From Allobrachymonas chironomi DSM 19884 (GTDB taxonomy: Bacteria; Pseudomonadota; Gammaproteobacteria; Burkholderiales; Burkholderiaceae_C): a stretch of 64,000 bases of DNA. The DNA lies in the NCBI RefSeq assembly GCF_000374625.1, contig NZ_KB894765.1, positions 62,001-126,000 on the forward strand. Reading direction: 5' to 3'. Below the pieces are notes generated by a model. It worked only from the letters and a program-made list of their open reading frames with translations, was not told the DNA's origin and made no database searches. Within the stretch, counting starts at the first letter, position 1. Each line of letters opens with the position of its first letter. Shown here in pieces: positions 34,499-43,081 of the stretch. Position numbers and translations under genes: made by a program.

Positions 34499-35791
34499 TT
34501 ACGCGCCCCAGATATCGTCCGTGATGGCGCGATACCAACCTTCGCCATACAGCGCCTCCTGGCGGCGGAAACGCGCATCGGCATCCAGCGGACTCACACC
34601 ACCCGAATCCGGCATTTCGATCACCTTGTTGCCTTCGGCCTTGTAGACACCGGCCACGGAAATGCCGTAATCCGTCCCGATCAGGCTGTAGCAGGTATTG
34701 GCAAACGAGGCCTGCGGCAAGGCCTGGCCACGCAGCTGCGCGCTGATGACGGCCGCCACCAGCTTGCCCTGGGTGTTGGCAGCAAAGCCGGACTTGGGCA
34801 TGGGGGCGGCAATCGTGGCGTCGCCCACCACAAACACATCCCTGACCTGGCTGGACTCGAAAGTCGCGCCGTTCACCGGCACCCAGCCACTGCCATTGGT
34901 CACACCGGCACGCTCGGCGATAAAGCCGGCCTTCTGCGGCGGAATCACGTTGAGCACATCGGCCTGGTGGATCTGGCCAAAAGCGGTTTCGACTTGGCGC
35001 TTGCGGGCATCCACGCGCACCACTTCGCCATCATCGATCTGGCCCACCCATTCGATCATGTCGCCATACAGCGCCTTCCAGCCCTGCATGAACAGCGCCT
35101 GCTTGGAGAATGCCGTCTTGGCATCGAGCAGCAGGATCTTGGATTTCGGCTTGTGCTGCTTGAAGTAGTACGCCACCATGGCGGCGCGCTCGTACGGGCC
35201 GGGCGGGCAGCGGAACGGGTTTTCCGGAATCGTCATGACGAAGGTGCCACCGTCCTTCATGGCTGCCAGCTGGCGCTTGAGCAGCTGCGTCTGCGGGCCG
35301 GCCTTCCAGGCGTGCGGCGCCAGTTCGGCGGCGGCCTCGTCATAGCCCTGCAGCTTGTTCCACTGCATGTCCACGCCGGGCGACAGCACCAGCTTGTCCC
35401 AGCGCAGCGTGGCACCGTTGGACAGTTTTACCGTCTTTGCCGTGGCATCCACCTGCTCGGCGCTGGCATGTATGACCTCGATGCCCAGCTTGCGCAACCC
35501 ATCAAAGCCGTGGCCCAGGCTCTCCCACTCCTTCAGGCCGGCCAGGTACAGGTTGGAAAACGGGCAGGTATAAAAGCGCCGTGCCGGCTCCACCAGCGTG
35601 ATCTTCACGTCCGGCTGGTAGCGGCGCAGATAGCGCGCTGCCGTGGCACCACCAAAGCCACCGCCCACCACCACCACATGGGCCGATGCCTGTTGCGCCC
35701 GCACCAGCGCCGGTGCGCCCAGCAGCAGGCCACCGGCAGCCAGGCCGCCCAGAATCTGGCGGCGGGAATAGCTGTTGTCATGCTGGCTCAT
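34499..35791 (-). CDS. fccB: Flavocytochrome c sulfide dehydrogenase, flavoprotein subunit
   Basis: Oxidises sulfide to sulfur/polysulfide in the periplasm and gives electrons to its cytochrome c partner. 430 residues with Tat signal YSRRQILGGLAAGG. FAD motif VVVGGGFGGATAARYLRRY; C76 in FYTCPFSN corresponds to Cys42 of mature Allochromatium FccB, which binds FAD covalently; the redox-active pair corresponds to C195 (FRCPPGPYERAAM) and C367 (FANTCYSLIG). Second FAD motif DVFVVGDATI. The start overlaps the cytochrome gene stop (ATGA), so the two subunits are translationally coupled. Confidence 0.93.
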   Translation of the reverse strand: MSQHDNSYSRRQILGGLAAGGLLLGAPALVRAQQASAHVVVVGGGFGGATAARYLRRYQPDVKITLVEPARRFYTCPFSNLYLAGLKEWESLGHGFDGLRKLGIEVIHASAEQVDATAKTVKLSNGATLRWDKLVLSPGVDMQWNKLQGYDEAAAELAPHAWKAGPQTQLLKRQLAAMKDGGTFVMTIPENPFRCPPGPYERAAMVAYYFKQHKPKSKILLLDAKTAFSKQALFMQGWKALYGDMIEWVGQIDDGEVVRVDARKRQVETAFGQIHQADVLNVIPPQKAGFIAERAGVTNGSGWVPVNGATFESSQVRDVFVVGDATIAAPMPKSGFAANTQGKLVAAVISAQLRGQALPQASFANTCYSLIGTDYGISVAGVYKAEGNKVIEMPDSGGVSPLDADARFRRQEALYGEGWYRAITDDIWGA

Positions 35792-36156
35792 CGCGGCACC
35801 TCCGAAAAATATTTCGCCAGACCCTGCAGCTCGGCATCGCTGTAGCCCTTCATCAGGCGCGTCATCACAGTGACGTGCGGAGCCTGGCCCGCCTTGAAAT
35901 CCTGCATGCGCTGCAGCAGGAAGTGCTCGGGCTGGCCGGCAATCGAGGGAATGAAGCTGCTGGCCCGGCCATCCGTGCCATGGCAGTTGAAGCAGGTGGC
36001 GGCGGCCACGGCGATATCCTGCAGCGCAGGCTGCGCCAGCGCCGGCGCGGCCGCCGTCAGGGAAGCCGCCAGCACGGCAGCGACAGGCAGCAGACGCAGA
36101 CGCGTGCTGTCCGCAGGGAGTGTTTCATTCCTGAAACGGGATGATTGCAGATCCAA
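35788..36156 (-). CDS. fccA: Monoheme cytochrome c subunit of sulfide dehydrogenase
   Basis: A 122-residue periplasmic cytochrome. A Sec signal (LLPVAAVLAASLTAAAPALAQ) follows a ~20-residue polar lead; a single CFNCH heme site lies at 55–59, and a distal Met is likely in VMTRLMKGYSDAEL. FccA of Allochromatium carries two hemes; this one has one, closer to the small c-type partners of other sulfide dehydrogenases. The start is TTG 36156 with GAGGTG about seven bases upstream; no in-frame ATG precedes the signal peptide. First gene of the fccA–fccB unit. Confidence 0.85.
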   Translation of the reverse strand: MDLQSSRFRNETLPADSTRLRLLPVAAVLAASLTAAAPALAQPALQDIAVAAATCFNCHGTDGRASSFIPSIAGQPEHFLLQRMQDFKAGQAPHVTVMTRLMKGYSDAELQGLAKYFSEVPR

Positions 36157-36337
36157 CTGGACACCTCATGATCATGGTTCAAACAGGAAGGCAGGTGCTG
36201 CGCACCCCACCCGCATCAGCCCTGACAGGCCGTTTGCAAGAGCATAATAGCCAACAAGCCTGTTTCGCCTTTGGGTTTAGACAATGAAGGTATATGGATA
36301 TGTCTGCGCCGCATCTGGCCCCCAAAATGCAAAAAAC

Positions 36338-36367
36338 TTGCAGGCACCAAAAAAATGCTGCTACAAT
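36338..36367 (+). promoter_or_regulatory. Promoter of the first tRNA-Arg gene
   Basis: -35 TTGCAG (36338–36343), 18-base spacer, -10 TACAAT (36362–36367), 11 bases before the tRNA 5' end. The upstream region is A-rich. Confidence 0.75.
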
Positions 36368-36378
36368 GCGTGTCTTCA

Positions 36379-36456
36379 GCGGCTGTAGCTCAGTTGGATT
36401 AGAGTACTTGGCTACGAACCAAGGGGTCGTGGGTTCGAATCCTGCCAGCCGCACCA
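36379..36456 (+). tRNA. tRNA-Arg (ACG anticodon), copy 1
   Basis: Acceptor GCGGCTG pairs with CAGCCGC, discriminator A, encoded CCA; anticodon loop CTACGAA gives ACG (deaminated to ICG, reading CGU, CGC and CGA); T-loop TTCGAAT. The D-loop (AGTTGGATTA) is one base longer than usual. Identical to the copy at 37794. Confidence 0.95.
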
Positions 36457-36463
36457 TACAGAA

Positions 36464-36496
36464 ACCCGTTGCAGTCCTGCTGCAACGGGTTTTTCT
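36464..36496 (+). terminator. Terminator of tRNA-Arg copy 1
   Basis: Arms 36464–36474 and 36480–36490 (ACCCGTTGCAG / CTGCAACGGGT) form an 11-bp stem followed by a T-run with one C interruption. It also faces the end of the converging MFS gene (stop 36523). Confidence 0.9.
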
Positions 36497-36522
36497 TTGG
36501 CCGCCTTCTGCGCGGCCCCGGC

Positions 36523-37737
36523 TCAGCGCATGCGTCGGCCATGCAGCCAGAGCAGGCCAAGCGCCAGCACGCTGAACAACGCCCCGGCATAAAAAGTGTA
36601 GGCCGCTCCCCAGCTATCCCACAGCAAGCCGGCCAGCACACTGGCCACCAGCATGGCGATGCCGCTCACCAGGTTGAAAAAGCCGTAGCCGGTACCACGC
36701 AGGTCAGCCGGCACCGTATCAGCCACCAGTGCTGCCAGCAGGCCTTGCGTCATGCCCAGATGCACGCCCCACAGTGCCACGCCAGCCAGCACCACCGCCC
36801 AGTGCGCACTGCTGGCCAGCACCAGATCGGCCGCCAGCAGCAGCACCAGCCCGCCAGCCAGCAAACCCTTGCGGTTGACGCGATCCGACAGCTTGCCAAA
36901 CGGATAGGCCGACAGCGAATACACCGCATTCATCGCCACCATCACCAGCGGAATCAGCGCCAGCGCCATGCCGCCCTGCTCTGCGCGCAGAACCAGAAAA
37001 GCCTCGCTGAAACGTGCCAGCGTGAACACCGCGCCAATCAGCACCACCCACCAGTAGGCCCTCCCCAGCCGCCGCAGGTTCTCGCGGCGGATCGGATTGA
37101 CGCGTTTTTCGCGCACCGGGCTGGCCGGTTCGCGCAAGCCGAACAGCAGCAACAGCACCGCCAGCGCGCCCGGAATCACGGCTACCCAGAACACGGCACG
37201 AAAATCGTTCGCCCACAACAGCATCAGCCCCACCGCCAGCAGCGGCCCGAGGAAGGCACCCACGGTATCGAGGGATTGCCGCAGCCCGAATGCAGCACCC
37301 CGGATCTCGGGCGGCGTCAGGTCAGCCACCAGCGCATCGCGCGGCGCGCCGCGAATGCCCTTGCCAACACGGTCCAGCAGCCGCGCCGTCAGCACCAGGC
37401 CTGAGCTGCCGGCCATGGCAAACAGCGGCTTGGTCAACGCACCCAACCCATAACCGATCACCGCCAGCCCCTTGCGCCGCCCCAACCAATCGCTCAGCAC
37501 ACCGGAAAACACCTTCACGATCAGCGCGGTGGCCTCGGCCAACCCCTCGATGATGCCGACCGTGGTGGCCGAGGTGGCCAGCACCGTCACCATGAACAGC
37601 GGCAGCAGGCTGTGGATCATCTCCGAGGAAATATCCATCAGCAAGCTCACCAGCCCCAGCACCCAGATGCCGGCCGGCATGCCACGCAGGCCCTGCGGTT
37701 TCACCGGCATGTCCTTGCCGCCGCCGGAACTTGTCAT
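36523..37737 (-). CDS. MFS transporter
   Basis: A 404-residue major facilitator with 12 hydrophobic segments. The loop 2–3 motif reads GVLSDWLGRRKGLAVIGY and the loop 8–9 motif GKLSDRVNRKGLLAGG; LARLLDRVGKGIRGAPRDAL lies at the fourth helix in related proteins (here LTARLLDRVGKGIRGAPRD). The substrate is unknown; related proteins are annotated as drug or small-molecule exporters. ATG 37737 is chosen: longer in-frame starts run through the promoter and antisense of tRNA-Arg copy 2. It lies between the two tRNA-Arg copies, on the opposite strand. Confidence 0.88.
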   Translation of the reverse strand: MTSSGGGKDMPVKPQGLRGMPAGIWVLGLVSLLMDISSEMIHSLLPLFMVTVLATSATTVGIIEGLAEATALIVKVFSGVLSDWLGRRKGLAVIGYGLGALTKPLFAMAGSSGLVLTARLLDRVGKGIRGAPRDALVADLTPPEIRGAAFGLRQSLDTVGAFLGPLLAVGLMLLWANDFRAVFWVAVIPGALAVLLLLFGLREPASPVREKRVNPIRRENLRRLGRAYWWVVLIGAVFTLARFSEAFLVLRAEQGGMALALIPLVMVAMNAVYSLSAYPFGKLSDRVNRKGLLAGGLVLLLAADLVLASSAHWAVVLAGVALWGVHLGMTQGLLAALVADTVPADLRGTGYGFFNLVSGIAMLVASVLAGLLWDSWGAAYTFYAGALFSVLALGLLWLHGRRMR

Positions 37738-37752
37738 TTTTTTATCCAGATC

Positions 37753-37782
37753 TTGCAACATCAGAAATTTCCGGTATATAAT
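37753..37782 (+). promoter_or_regulatory. Promoter of the second tRNA-Arg gene
   Basis: -35 TTGCAA (37753–37758), 18-base spacer, -10 TATAAT (37777–37782), 11 bases before the tRNA. It lies 16 bases from the ATG of the divergent MFS gene, so the two transcription units share this short region. Confidence 0.8.
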
Positions 37783-37793
37783 TTCATCTTTCA

Positions 37794-37871
37794 GCGGCTG
37801 TAGCTCAGTTGGATTAGAGTACTTGGCTACGAACCAAGGGGTCGTGGGTTCGAATCCTGCCAGCCGCACCA
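37794..37871 (+). tRNA. tRNA-Arg (ACG anticodon), copy 2
   Basis: Base-for-base identical to the tRNA at 36379–36456, with its own distinct promoter. Confidence 0.95.
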
Positions 37872-37878
37872 TACAGAA

Positions 37879-37911
37879 ACCCGTTGCAGTCCTGCTGCAA
37901 CGGGTTTTTCT
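37879..37911 (+). terminator. Terminator of tRNA-Arg copy 2
   Basis: Same 11-bp stem and T-run as after copy 1 (arms 37879–37889 and 37895–37905). It faces the end of the OFA-type MFS gene (stop 37937). Confidence 0.9.
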
Positions 37912-37936
37912 TTGGTCGTCGCACGGGAATCGGCCT

Positions 37937-39259
37937 TCATGGCTGCTGCCGGTAGGAGGCCTGGCCCTGCTTCATGCCCCACCAGGACAGCACGGCCACC
38001 AGCATCAGCAGCACGGGCGAGGCATAAAACGCCGGCACAAAGCTGCCGCTGATATCGCGCACCAGGCCCCAGATCGGCGTCCCCACGGCCATGCCGATGA
38101 AGTAACCGGTGCCAAAAAACGACCAGATCTTGCCAAAGTCACGCTGCCCTACGGCGCCCGCCACCAGCAGCGGCGGCTGCACCGTGCCATTGGACATGCC
38201 GGCAGCCATGAACATCATGGCCACGAACATCAGCATGGTCGAGCTGCCATACACCATGTGCGGCAGATAGAGAAAGGTCAGTGCCTGCATGCCCAGCGAC
38301 AGCAGCATCGTCGCCAGCATGCCGATGCGGTCATTCAGCCAGCCCAGCAGCGGCTTGAAGGCCAGCAGGCCCAGCGTCCAGCTGATCATCAGCATCGAGA
38401 AGAACGCCGTCTCGTCAGCCGGTTGCGCCTTCAGCGGCAAACCGGGATCGGAATAGACCGACACATCCTGCAGGTAGATCGCCAGCACCTGCGAACCGGC
38501 ATGCACCATGCCCAGCACGATGATCATCGCGTACACCAGCCACAGCCAGGGTGAGCGCAGCGCCTGGCGATACAGCAGCCCCGGCTGGCTGGCCGGATCA
38601 GGCGATGCCGCGGACGGGTCGAAGCCGTGCGGCAGCAACCCCAGCTCCTGCGGGGTATTGCGCATCAGCAGCCAGGTGGACAACACCGGAATCACGCACA
38701 CCACCACCGCAACCAGCAGCATGGCGCTGCGCCAGCCGGCCCCGGAAGAAATCATGGGCACCAGCAGCGACCACAGCATGCCCCCCACTCCGGTACCGCC
38801 CATCACGATACCGATGGCCGTCCCCTTGCCGCTCACGAACCAGTTGTTCACCCAGATGATGGGCACCAGCTGGAAACTCAGGCCATAGCCAATGCCGAGC
38901 ACCGTGCCCGCCAAGTAGAAATGCCAGGCCTGGCTGCTGAAGGAGAACAGCACCATGCCCAGCGTCACCAGGCCGACACCCAGGTACATCATGCGCTTGG
39001 CCCCCAATCTGGGATACAGCCCCTTGCCCAGCAGCATCATCGACAGCACGATGGAAACCAGCGTGAAGGTGTAGTACCAGAGAAAAACGCCGTTATTGCC
39101 CGGAAACAGCTCCTGGATGATGTACGGATGGAAAAACGACATGCCAGACAGCACGATCGAACCGCCAATCATCACCAGGCAAGCGCCCAGCATGATGCGC
39201 CAGTGCCAGCGGCCGAAACCTTGCGAGGGGCTGCCCTGGGTGGGAGTGGAAGTCACCAT
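37937..39259 (-). CDS. OFA-type MFS transporter (oxalate/formate antiporter-like)
   Basis: A 440-residue, 12-helix MFS protein of the monocarboxylate/OFA type: LGACLVMIGGSIVLSGMSFF in helix 1, GKGLYPRLGAKRMMYLGVGL at loop 2–3, GTVLGIGYGLSFQLVPII and NNWFVSGKGTAIGIVMGGTG at helices 4–5, and SFFGTGYFIGMAVGTPIWG near the end. It should exchange or import a small carboxylate; the exact substrate is open. It runs away from hrcA's end with 158 bases in between, which hold no gene. Confidence 0.85.
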   Translation of the reverse strand: MVTSTPTQGSPSQGFGRWHWRIMLGACLVMIGGSIVLSGMSFFHPYIIQELFPGNNGVFLWYYTFTLVSIVLSMMLLGKGLYPRLGAKRMMYLGVGLVTLGMVLFSFSSQAWHFYLAGTVLGIGYGLSFQLVPIIWVNNWFVSGKGTAIGIVMGGTGVGGMLWSLLVPMISSGAGWRSAMLLVAVVVCVIPVLSTWLLMRNTPQELGLLPHGFDPSAASPDPASQPGLLYRQALRSPWLWLVYAMIIVLGMVHAGSQVLAIYLQDVSVYSDPGLPLKAQPADETAFFSMLMISWTLGLLAFKPLLGWLNDRIGMLATMLLSLGMQALTFLYLPHMVYGSSTMLMFVAMMFMAAGMSNGTVQPPLLVAGAVGQRDFGKIWSFFGTGYFIGMAVGTPIWGLVRDISGSFVPAFYASPVLLMLVAVLSWWGMKQGQASYRQQP

Positions 39260-39417
39260 GGGATTTCCTTGTTCGTATTGCGCTCTTGATGATTGTAAAT
39301 TTCAACTATCAAGATGGCCAGGCCATCTGCAGACTCTCTGATCTGGCGCAAGAAACTGCTGGCCGCTGCTGCATTCTTGCCCGCAGCAACGCACTTGGCA
39401 ACAGGAAAATCGGCGAC

Positions 39418-40437
39418 TCAGCTGCGCGGGCTCAGGGCATTGCCCAGCAGGCGGGCGGTGATATCCACCACCTCCACCATGCGCGCATACGGCATGCGGA
39501 TCGGGCCGATCACGCCCAGTGTGCCAACCACCTGGCCGTCCACGCTATACGGGGCCGTCACCACCGACAGCTCCTCCACCGGCACCACCTGGCTTTCGCC
39601 ACCGATATAGATGTGCACGCCTTCGGCCTGGCTCGATTCGTCCAGCAGGCGCATCAGCAGCGTCTTCTGCTCGAACAGGTCAAAGGCCCGGCGCAGCTGC
39701 GACATGTCGGAGGAAAAATCGCTGACCGACAGCAGATTGCGTTCACCGGCAATCACCACATCCTGTTCGGCAGCGGATTGCATGGCTTCGGTGCTGGCCT
39801 GGATGGCGGCCTGCATCAGGCCGGCGATTTCACTGCGCAAACTTTCGACTTCAGTCTTGAGGCGCGCCCAGACCTGCTCCATGGCCATGCCGCTGTAATG
39901 CGCATTCAGGTAGTTGGAAGCCTCGACCAGCTGGCTCTGGTCAAAGTCGGATTCGGTGAACAGCACGCGATTCTGCACATCGCCATCGGGCGAGACGATG
40001 ATCACCAGAATGCGCTTTTCGGACAGACGCAGGAACTCGATATGGCGGAATACCGATCCCCGGCGCGGACTCATTACCACGCCCACGAATTGCGACAGGC
40101 TGGACAGCATGTTGGCTGCACTGGCGATCACCTTCTTGGGCTGCTCCGGGGCCAGTGCCAGCTGCGGCGCAATGTCCTGCAACTCGCGCGGCTGCACCGT
40201 GAGCATGGTGTCCACGAACAGGCGCAGGCCGCGGCTGGTGGGAATGCGCCCGGCAGAGGTGTGCGGGCTGGCGATCAGGCCCAGGTTTTCCAGGTCCGCC
40301 ATGACATTGCGGATGGTGGCCGCCGACAGCTCCAGCCCCGAGGCCTGCGACAGGGTGCGGGAACCGACCGGCTGGCCGTCAGCCAGGTAGCGGTCGACCA
40401 GGGTTTTGAGGAGCAATTTGGCGCGTTCATCCAGCAT
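39418..40437 (-). CDS. hrcA: Heat-inducible transcription repressor HrcA
   Basis: Binds CIRCE operators and represses groESL/dnaK-type heat-shock genes at normal temperature. 339 residues: winged-helix N terminus ([58 protein letters not shown]), then the ligand/GroEL-responsive part ([19 protein letters not shown]). No CIRCE element is seen in the 31 bases between it and the divergent nadK gene. Confidence 0.95.
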   Translation of the reverse strand: MLDERAKLLLKTLVDRYLADGQPVGSRTLSQASGLELSAATIRNVMADLENLGLIASPHTSAGRIPTSRGLRLFVDTMLTVQPRELQDIAPQLALAPEQPKKVIASAANMLSSLSQFVGVVMSPRRGSVFRHIEFLRLSEKRILVIIVSPDGDVQNRVLFTESDFDQSQLVEASNYLNAHYSGMAMEQVWARLKTEVESLRSEIAGLMQAAIQASTEAMQSAAEQDVVIAGERNLLSVSDFSSDMSQLRRAFDLFEQKTLLMRLLDESSQAEGVHIYIGGESQVVPVEELSVVTAPYSVDGQVVGTLGVIGPIRMPYARMVEVVDITARLLGNALSPRS

Positions 40438-40468
40438 GGCATGTCATTTTAATGGTTTAATTCCAATC

Positions 40469-41377
40469 ATGAAGAAACAGTTTCACCACGTTGCCCTGAT
40501 CGGCAAATACCTGCAGGCACCCGGCCCGCATGCGGCTGTCTCCGAGGGGACACCACAGGCGGTGTTACGCTCTGTCATCGGCTGTCTGCTGGCCCATGGC
40601 TGTCAGGTATCGGTAGAAGCCGCCACGGCAGAACGTAGTGGTTTGGGTGACATGTTTCCGACCCTGGCGCTGGACCAGATTGGCCGCCACTGCGATCTGG
40701 CCGTGGTTGTCGGCGGCGACGGCACCATGCTGTCCGCCGCACGCCAGCTGGCCCCGTGCGAGGTCCCGCTGATCGGTATCAACCAGGGCCGGCTCGGCTT
40801 CATCACGGACATCTCGCTGACGCGCATCAACGAGACGATTCCGCCCATGCTGCGCGGCGAATACCAGGAAGACCGCCGCGCCATGATCCAGGGCCGTGTC
40901 ATGCGCGAGGACGAAGTCGTGTTCGAGGCCCTCGCCTTCAACGACGTGGTGATCAACCGCGGCAGCACGGCCGGCATGGTCGAACTGCGCATCGAGGTGG
41001 ACGGCCACTTCGTGTCCAACCAGCGCGCCGACGGCCTGATCATTGCCACGCCCACCGGCTCCACCGCCTACGCGCTGTCCGCCGGTGGTCCGCTGATGCA
41101 CCCCTCGGTACCGGGCTGGGTGCTGGTACCGATTGCGCCGCACACCCTGTCCAACCGCCCTATCGTGCTCAGCGGCAGCTCCGAAATTGCCGTGCGCGTG
41201 GTGGCCGGTCGCAAGGCCAGCGCCAACTTCGATACGCAATCGCTGTCGCAGCTGCAGCCTGATGACCGCGTGGTGGTCACGCGCTCGCGCCACGAGGCCC
41301 TGTTCCTGCACCCGGTGGGCTGGAACTACTACGACACGCTGCGCGAAAAACTGCACTGGAACAGCGGGAGCAACTGA
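40469..41377 (+). CDS. nadK: NAD kinase
   Basis: Phosphorylates NAD to NADP. The 302-residue protein has the catalytic/ATP-binding [30 protein letters not shown], the NAD-binding [18 protein letters not shown] and [22 protein letters not shown] 40469 begins the typical N terminus; it lies 31 bases from hrcA's start, divergently. recN follows after two bases. Confidence 0.97.
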   Translation: MKKQFHHVALIGKYLQAPGPHAAVSEGTPQAVLRSVIGCLLAHGCQVSVEAATAERSGLGDMFPTLALDQIGRHCDLAVVVGGDGTMLSAARQLAPCEVPLIGINQGRLGFITDISLTRINETIPPMLRGEYQEDRRAMIQGRVMREDEVVFEALAFNDVVINRGSTAGMVELRIEVDGHFVSNQRADGLIIATPTGSTAYALSAGGPLMHPSVPGWVLVPIAPHTLSNRPIVLSGSSEIAVRVVAGRKASANFDTQSLSQLQPDDRVVVTRSRHEALFLHPVGWNYYDTLREKLHWNSGSN

Positions 41378-41379
41378 CC

Positions 41380-43065
41380 ATGGCGCTGCGACGCATCATC
41401 CTGAAGGATTTTGTCATTGTCGAAGCGCTGGATCTGGAGCTGGCGTCCGGCTTTACCGTGCTGACTGGCGAGACCGGTGCCGGCAAGTCGATCCTGATCG
41501 ATGCGCTGCAACAGGTCATGGGCGCGCGCGCCGATGCCGGCCTGGTCCGTGAAGGCTGCGACAAGGCGGATATCAGCGCCCTCTTCGACACCACGCCACA
41601 GTTGCTGCAACTACTGGAAGAATACGGTATTGATCCCGATGAGGATCAGATCCTGCTGCGCCGCACGATCGACAGCCAGGGCAAGAGCCGTGGCTGGATC
41701 AACGGCACTCCCGCCACTGCCACCCAGCTGCGCACGCTGGGCGCCCTGCTGATCGATATCCATGGCCAGCATGCCTGGCAGGGGCTGATGCAGACCGGCA
41801 GCATGCGCGCCCTGCTCGACGGCTATGGCCGCATCGCAACCGACACCATCCGCCAGCACTGGCAGGACTGGCGCACCCGTCAGCAGCAGCTCGAATCTGC
41901 CAGTCAGGGCCAGGCCCAGCGCCAGCAGGAGCGCGAGCGTCTGCAGTGGCAGATTGCCGAAGTGGACAAACTGGCCCCTGCTGCAGACGAATGGGAGCAG
42001 CTCAATGCCGAACACCAGCGCCTGGCACATGCCCAGCAACTGCTGGATGCCGTGCAACAGGCCCTGACCCTGCTGGATGGCGATGGTCAGGGCATACAGC
42101 ACAGCCTGCACCGCGCCAACCATGCGCTGCAGGAGCAGTCGCATATCGAACCTGCCTTCCAGGACTGGATCACGCTGATCGCCGGCAGCCAGGACCAGCT
42201 GCAGGAAGTACAGCGCGGCCTGTCCAACTACCTGGACCGCGCCGATCTGGACCCGCAGCGGCTGGAGCAGCTGGACCAGCGCCTGTCGGCCTGGATATCG
42301 CTGGCGCGCCGCTTCCGCCTGCAGCCGCAGGAACTGCCCGGCCACTGGGAGGGCTGGAAACAGCAACTGCTGAACCTGGATGCCGAAGACGATCTGGAAG
42401 CCCTGCAGGCCGCTGCCGACCAGGCTGCCGCCGCCTATGCCCGCGAAGCCGAACAGCTGACCCAGGCCCGCCAGCAGGCAGCCGCCCGATTGGGCCGACA
42501 GATCAGCGATGCCATGCAGCAGCTCGGCATGGAAGGTGGCCGTTTCGAAGTCACCATCAGTCCGGCTACCCAGCCCGGTGTCAGCGGTCAGGATGCCATC
42601 GACTTTCTCGTTGCCGGCCACGCCGGCAGCACACCGCGCCCGATCGCCAAAGTGGCCTCCGGCGGCGAACTGTCGCGTATAGCGCTGGCGATTGCCGTCA
42701 CCACCAGCCAGCTGGGCAGTGCGCCCACGCTCATCTTCGACGAGGTCGATGCCGGAGTCGGCGGCCTGGTGGCGCATACCGTGGGCCGCCTGATGCGCCA
42801 GCTCGGCAGCGATCGCCAGGTACTGGCCGTCACCCACCTGCCGCAGGTGGCCGCGCATGGTCACCACCATCTGCGTGTCTCCAAGGCCGTATCGCTGCAT
42901 GATGGCCGCCAGGCCACCGTCAGCCAGACCCAGGCGCTGGATACCCGTCAGCGCGTACAGGAACTGACGCGCATGCTGGGCAGCACCTCCGATTCAGCAG
43001 CTACACTGTTACACGCAACGGAAATGCTGCAGGCGGCCCATGCCAGCAGCAGCCCCACCCCCTAG
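41380..43065 (+). CDS. recN: DNA repair protein RecN
   Basis: SMC-like ATPase that holds broken DNA ends together during double-strand break repair. 561 residues: Walker [16 protein letters not shown] near the N terminus, a long Gln/Glu/Ala-rich coiled coil (about 150–370), ABC signature [14 protein letters not shown] and Walker [15 protein letters not shown] at the C-terminal head. It starts two bases after the nadK stop, so it is co-transcribed with it; no LexA box is seen directly upstream, unlike recN in E. coli. Confidence 0.96.
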   Translation: MALRRIILKDFVIVEALDLELASGFTVLTGETGAGKSILIDALQQVMGARADAGLVREGCDKADISALFDTTPQLLQLLEEYGIDPDEDQILLRRTIDSQGKSRGWINGTPATATQLRTLGALLIDIHGQHAWQGLMQTGSMRALLDGYGRIATDTIRQHWQDWRTRQQQLESASQGQAQRQQERERLQWQIAEVDKLAPAADEWEQLNAEHQRLAHAQQLLDAVQQALTLLDGDGQGIQHSLHRANHALQEQSHIEPAFQDWITLIAGSQDQLQEVQRGLSNYLDRADLDPQRLEQLDQRLSAWISLARRFRLQPQELPGHWEGWKQQLLNLDAEDDLEALQAAADQAAAAYAREAEQLTQARQQAAARLGRQISDAMQQLGMEGGRFEVTISPATQPGVSGQDAIDFLVAGHAGSTPRPIAKVASGGELSRIALAIAVTTSQLGSAPTLIFDEVDAGVGGLVAHTVGRLMRQLGSDRQVLAVTHLPQVAAHGHHHLRVSKAVSLHDGRQATVSQTQALDTRQRVQELTRMLGSTSDSAATLLHATEMLQAAHASSSPTP

Positions 43066-43081
43066 CGTTACAGGACATGCC

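Larger units (their letters stand above)
36375..36500 (+). repeat. 126-bp exact repeat, copy 1 (tRNA-Arg plus terminator)
   Basis: Identical to 37790–37915 from four bases before the tRNA to the end of the terminator T-run (TTTTTCTTTGG). The flanks on both sides differ, so the unit duplicated is the tRNA gene with its terminator but not its promoter. Confidence 0.95.
37790..37915 (+). repeat. 126-bp exact repeat, copy 2 (tRNA-Arg plus terminator)
   Basis: Second copy of the block at 36375–36500, same orientation, 1415 bases apart. Direct repeats of this length can recombine and delete the MFS gene between them. Confidence 0.95.

Noticed and set aside
36376-36457. Short protein-like frames antisense to both tRNA-Arg genes (starting MVRLAGFEPTTPW)
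   Set aside because: These are antisense translations of the tRNA itself, a familiar annotation artefact. For the same reason the MFS gene start was moved inward from 37872 to 37737.
36375-37915. The two 126-bp repeats as ends of a transposon
   Set aside because: They are direct repeats made entirely of tRNA plus terminator, with no terminal inverted repeats, no target duplications and no transposase.
40438-40468. CIRCE operator between hrcA and nadK
   Set aside because: The 31 bases contain no TTAGCACTC-like arm on either strand, so there is no support for HrcA autoregulation at this position.
41378-41379. LexA control of recN
   Set aside because: recN starts two bases after nadK and no CTGT-N8-ACAG site is seen before it; any SOS control would have to act on a promoter inside or upstream of nadK.
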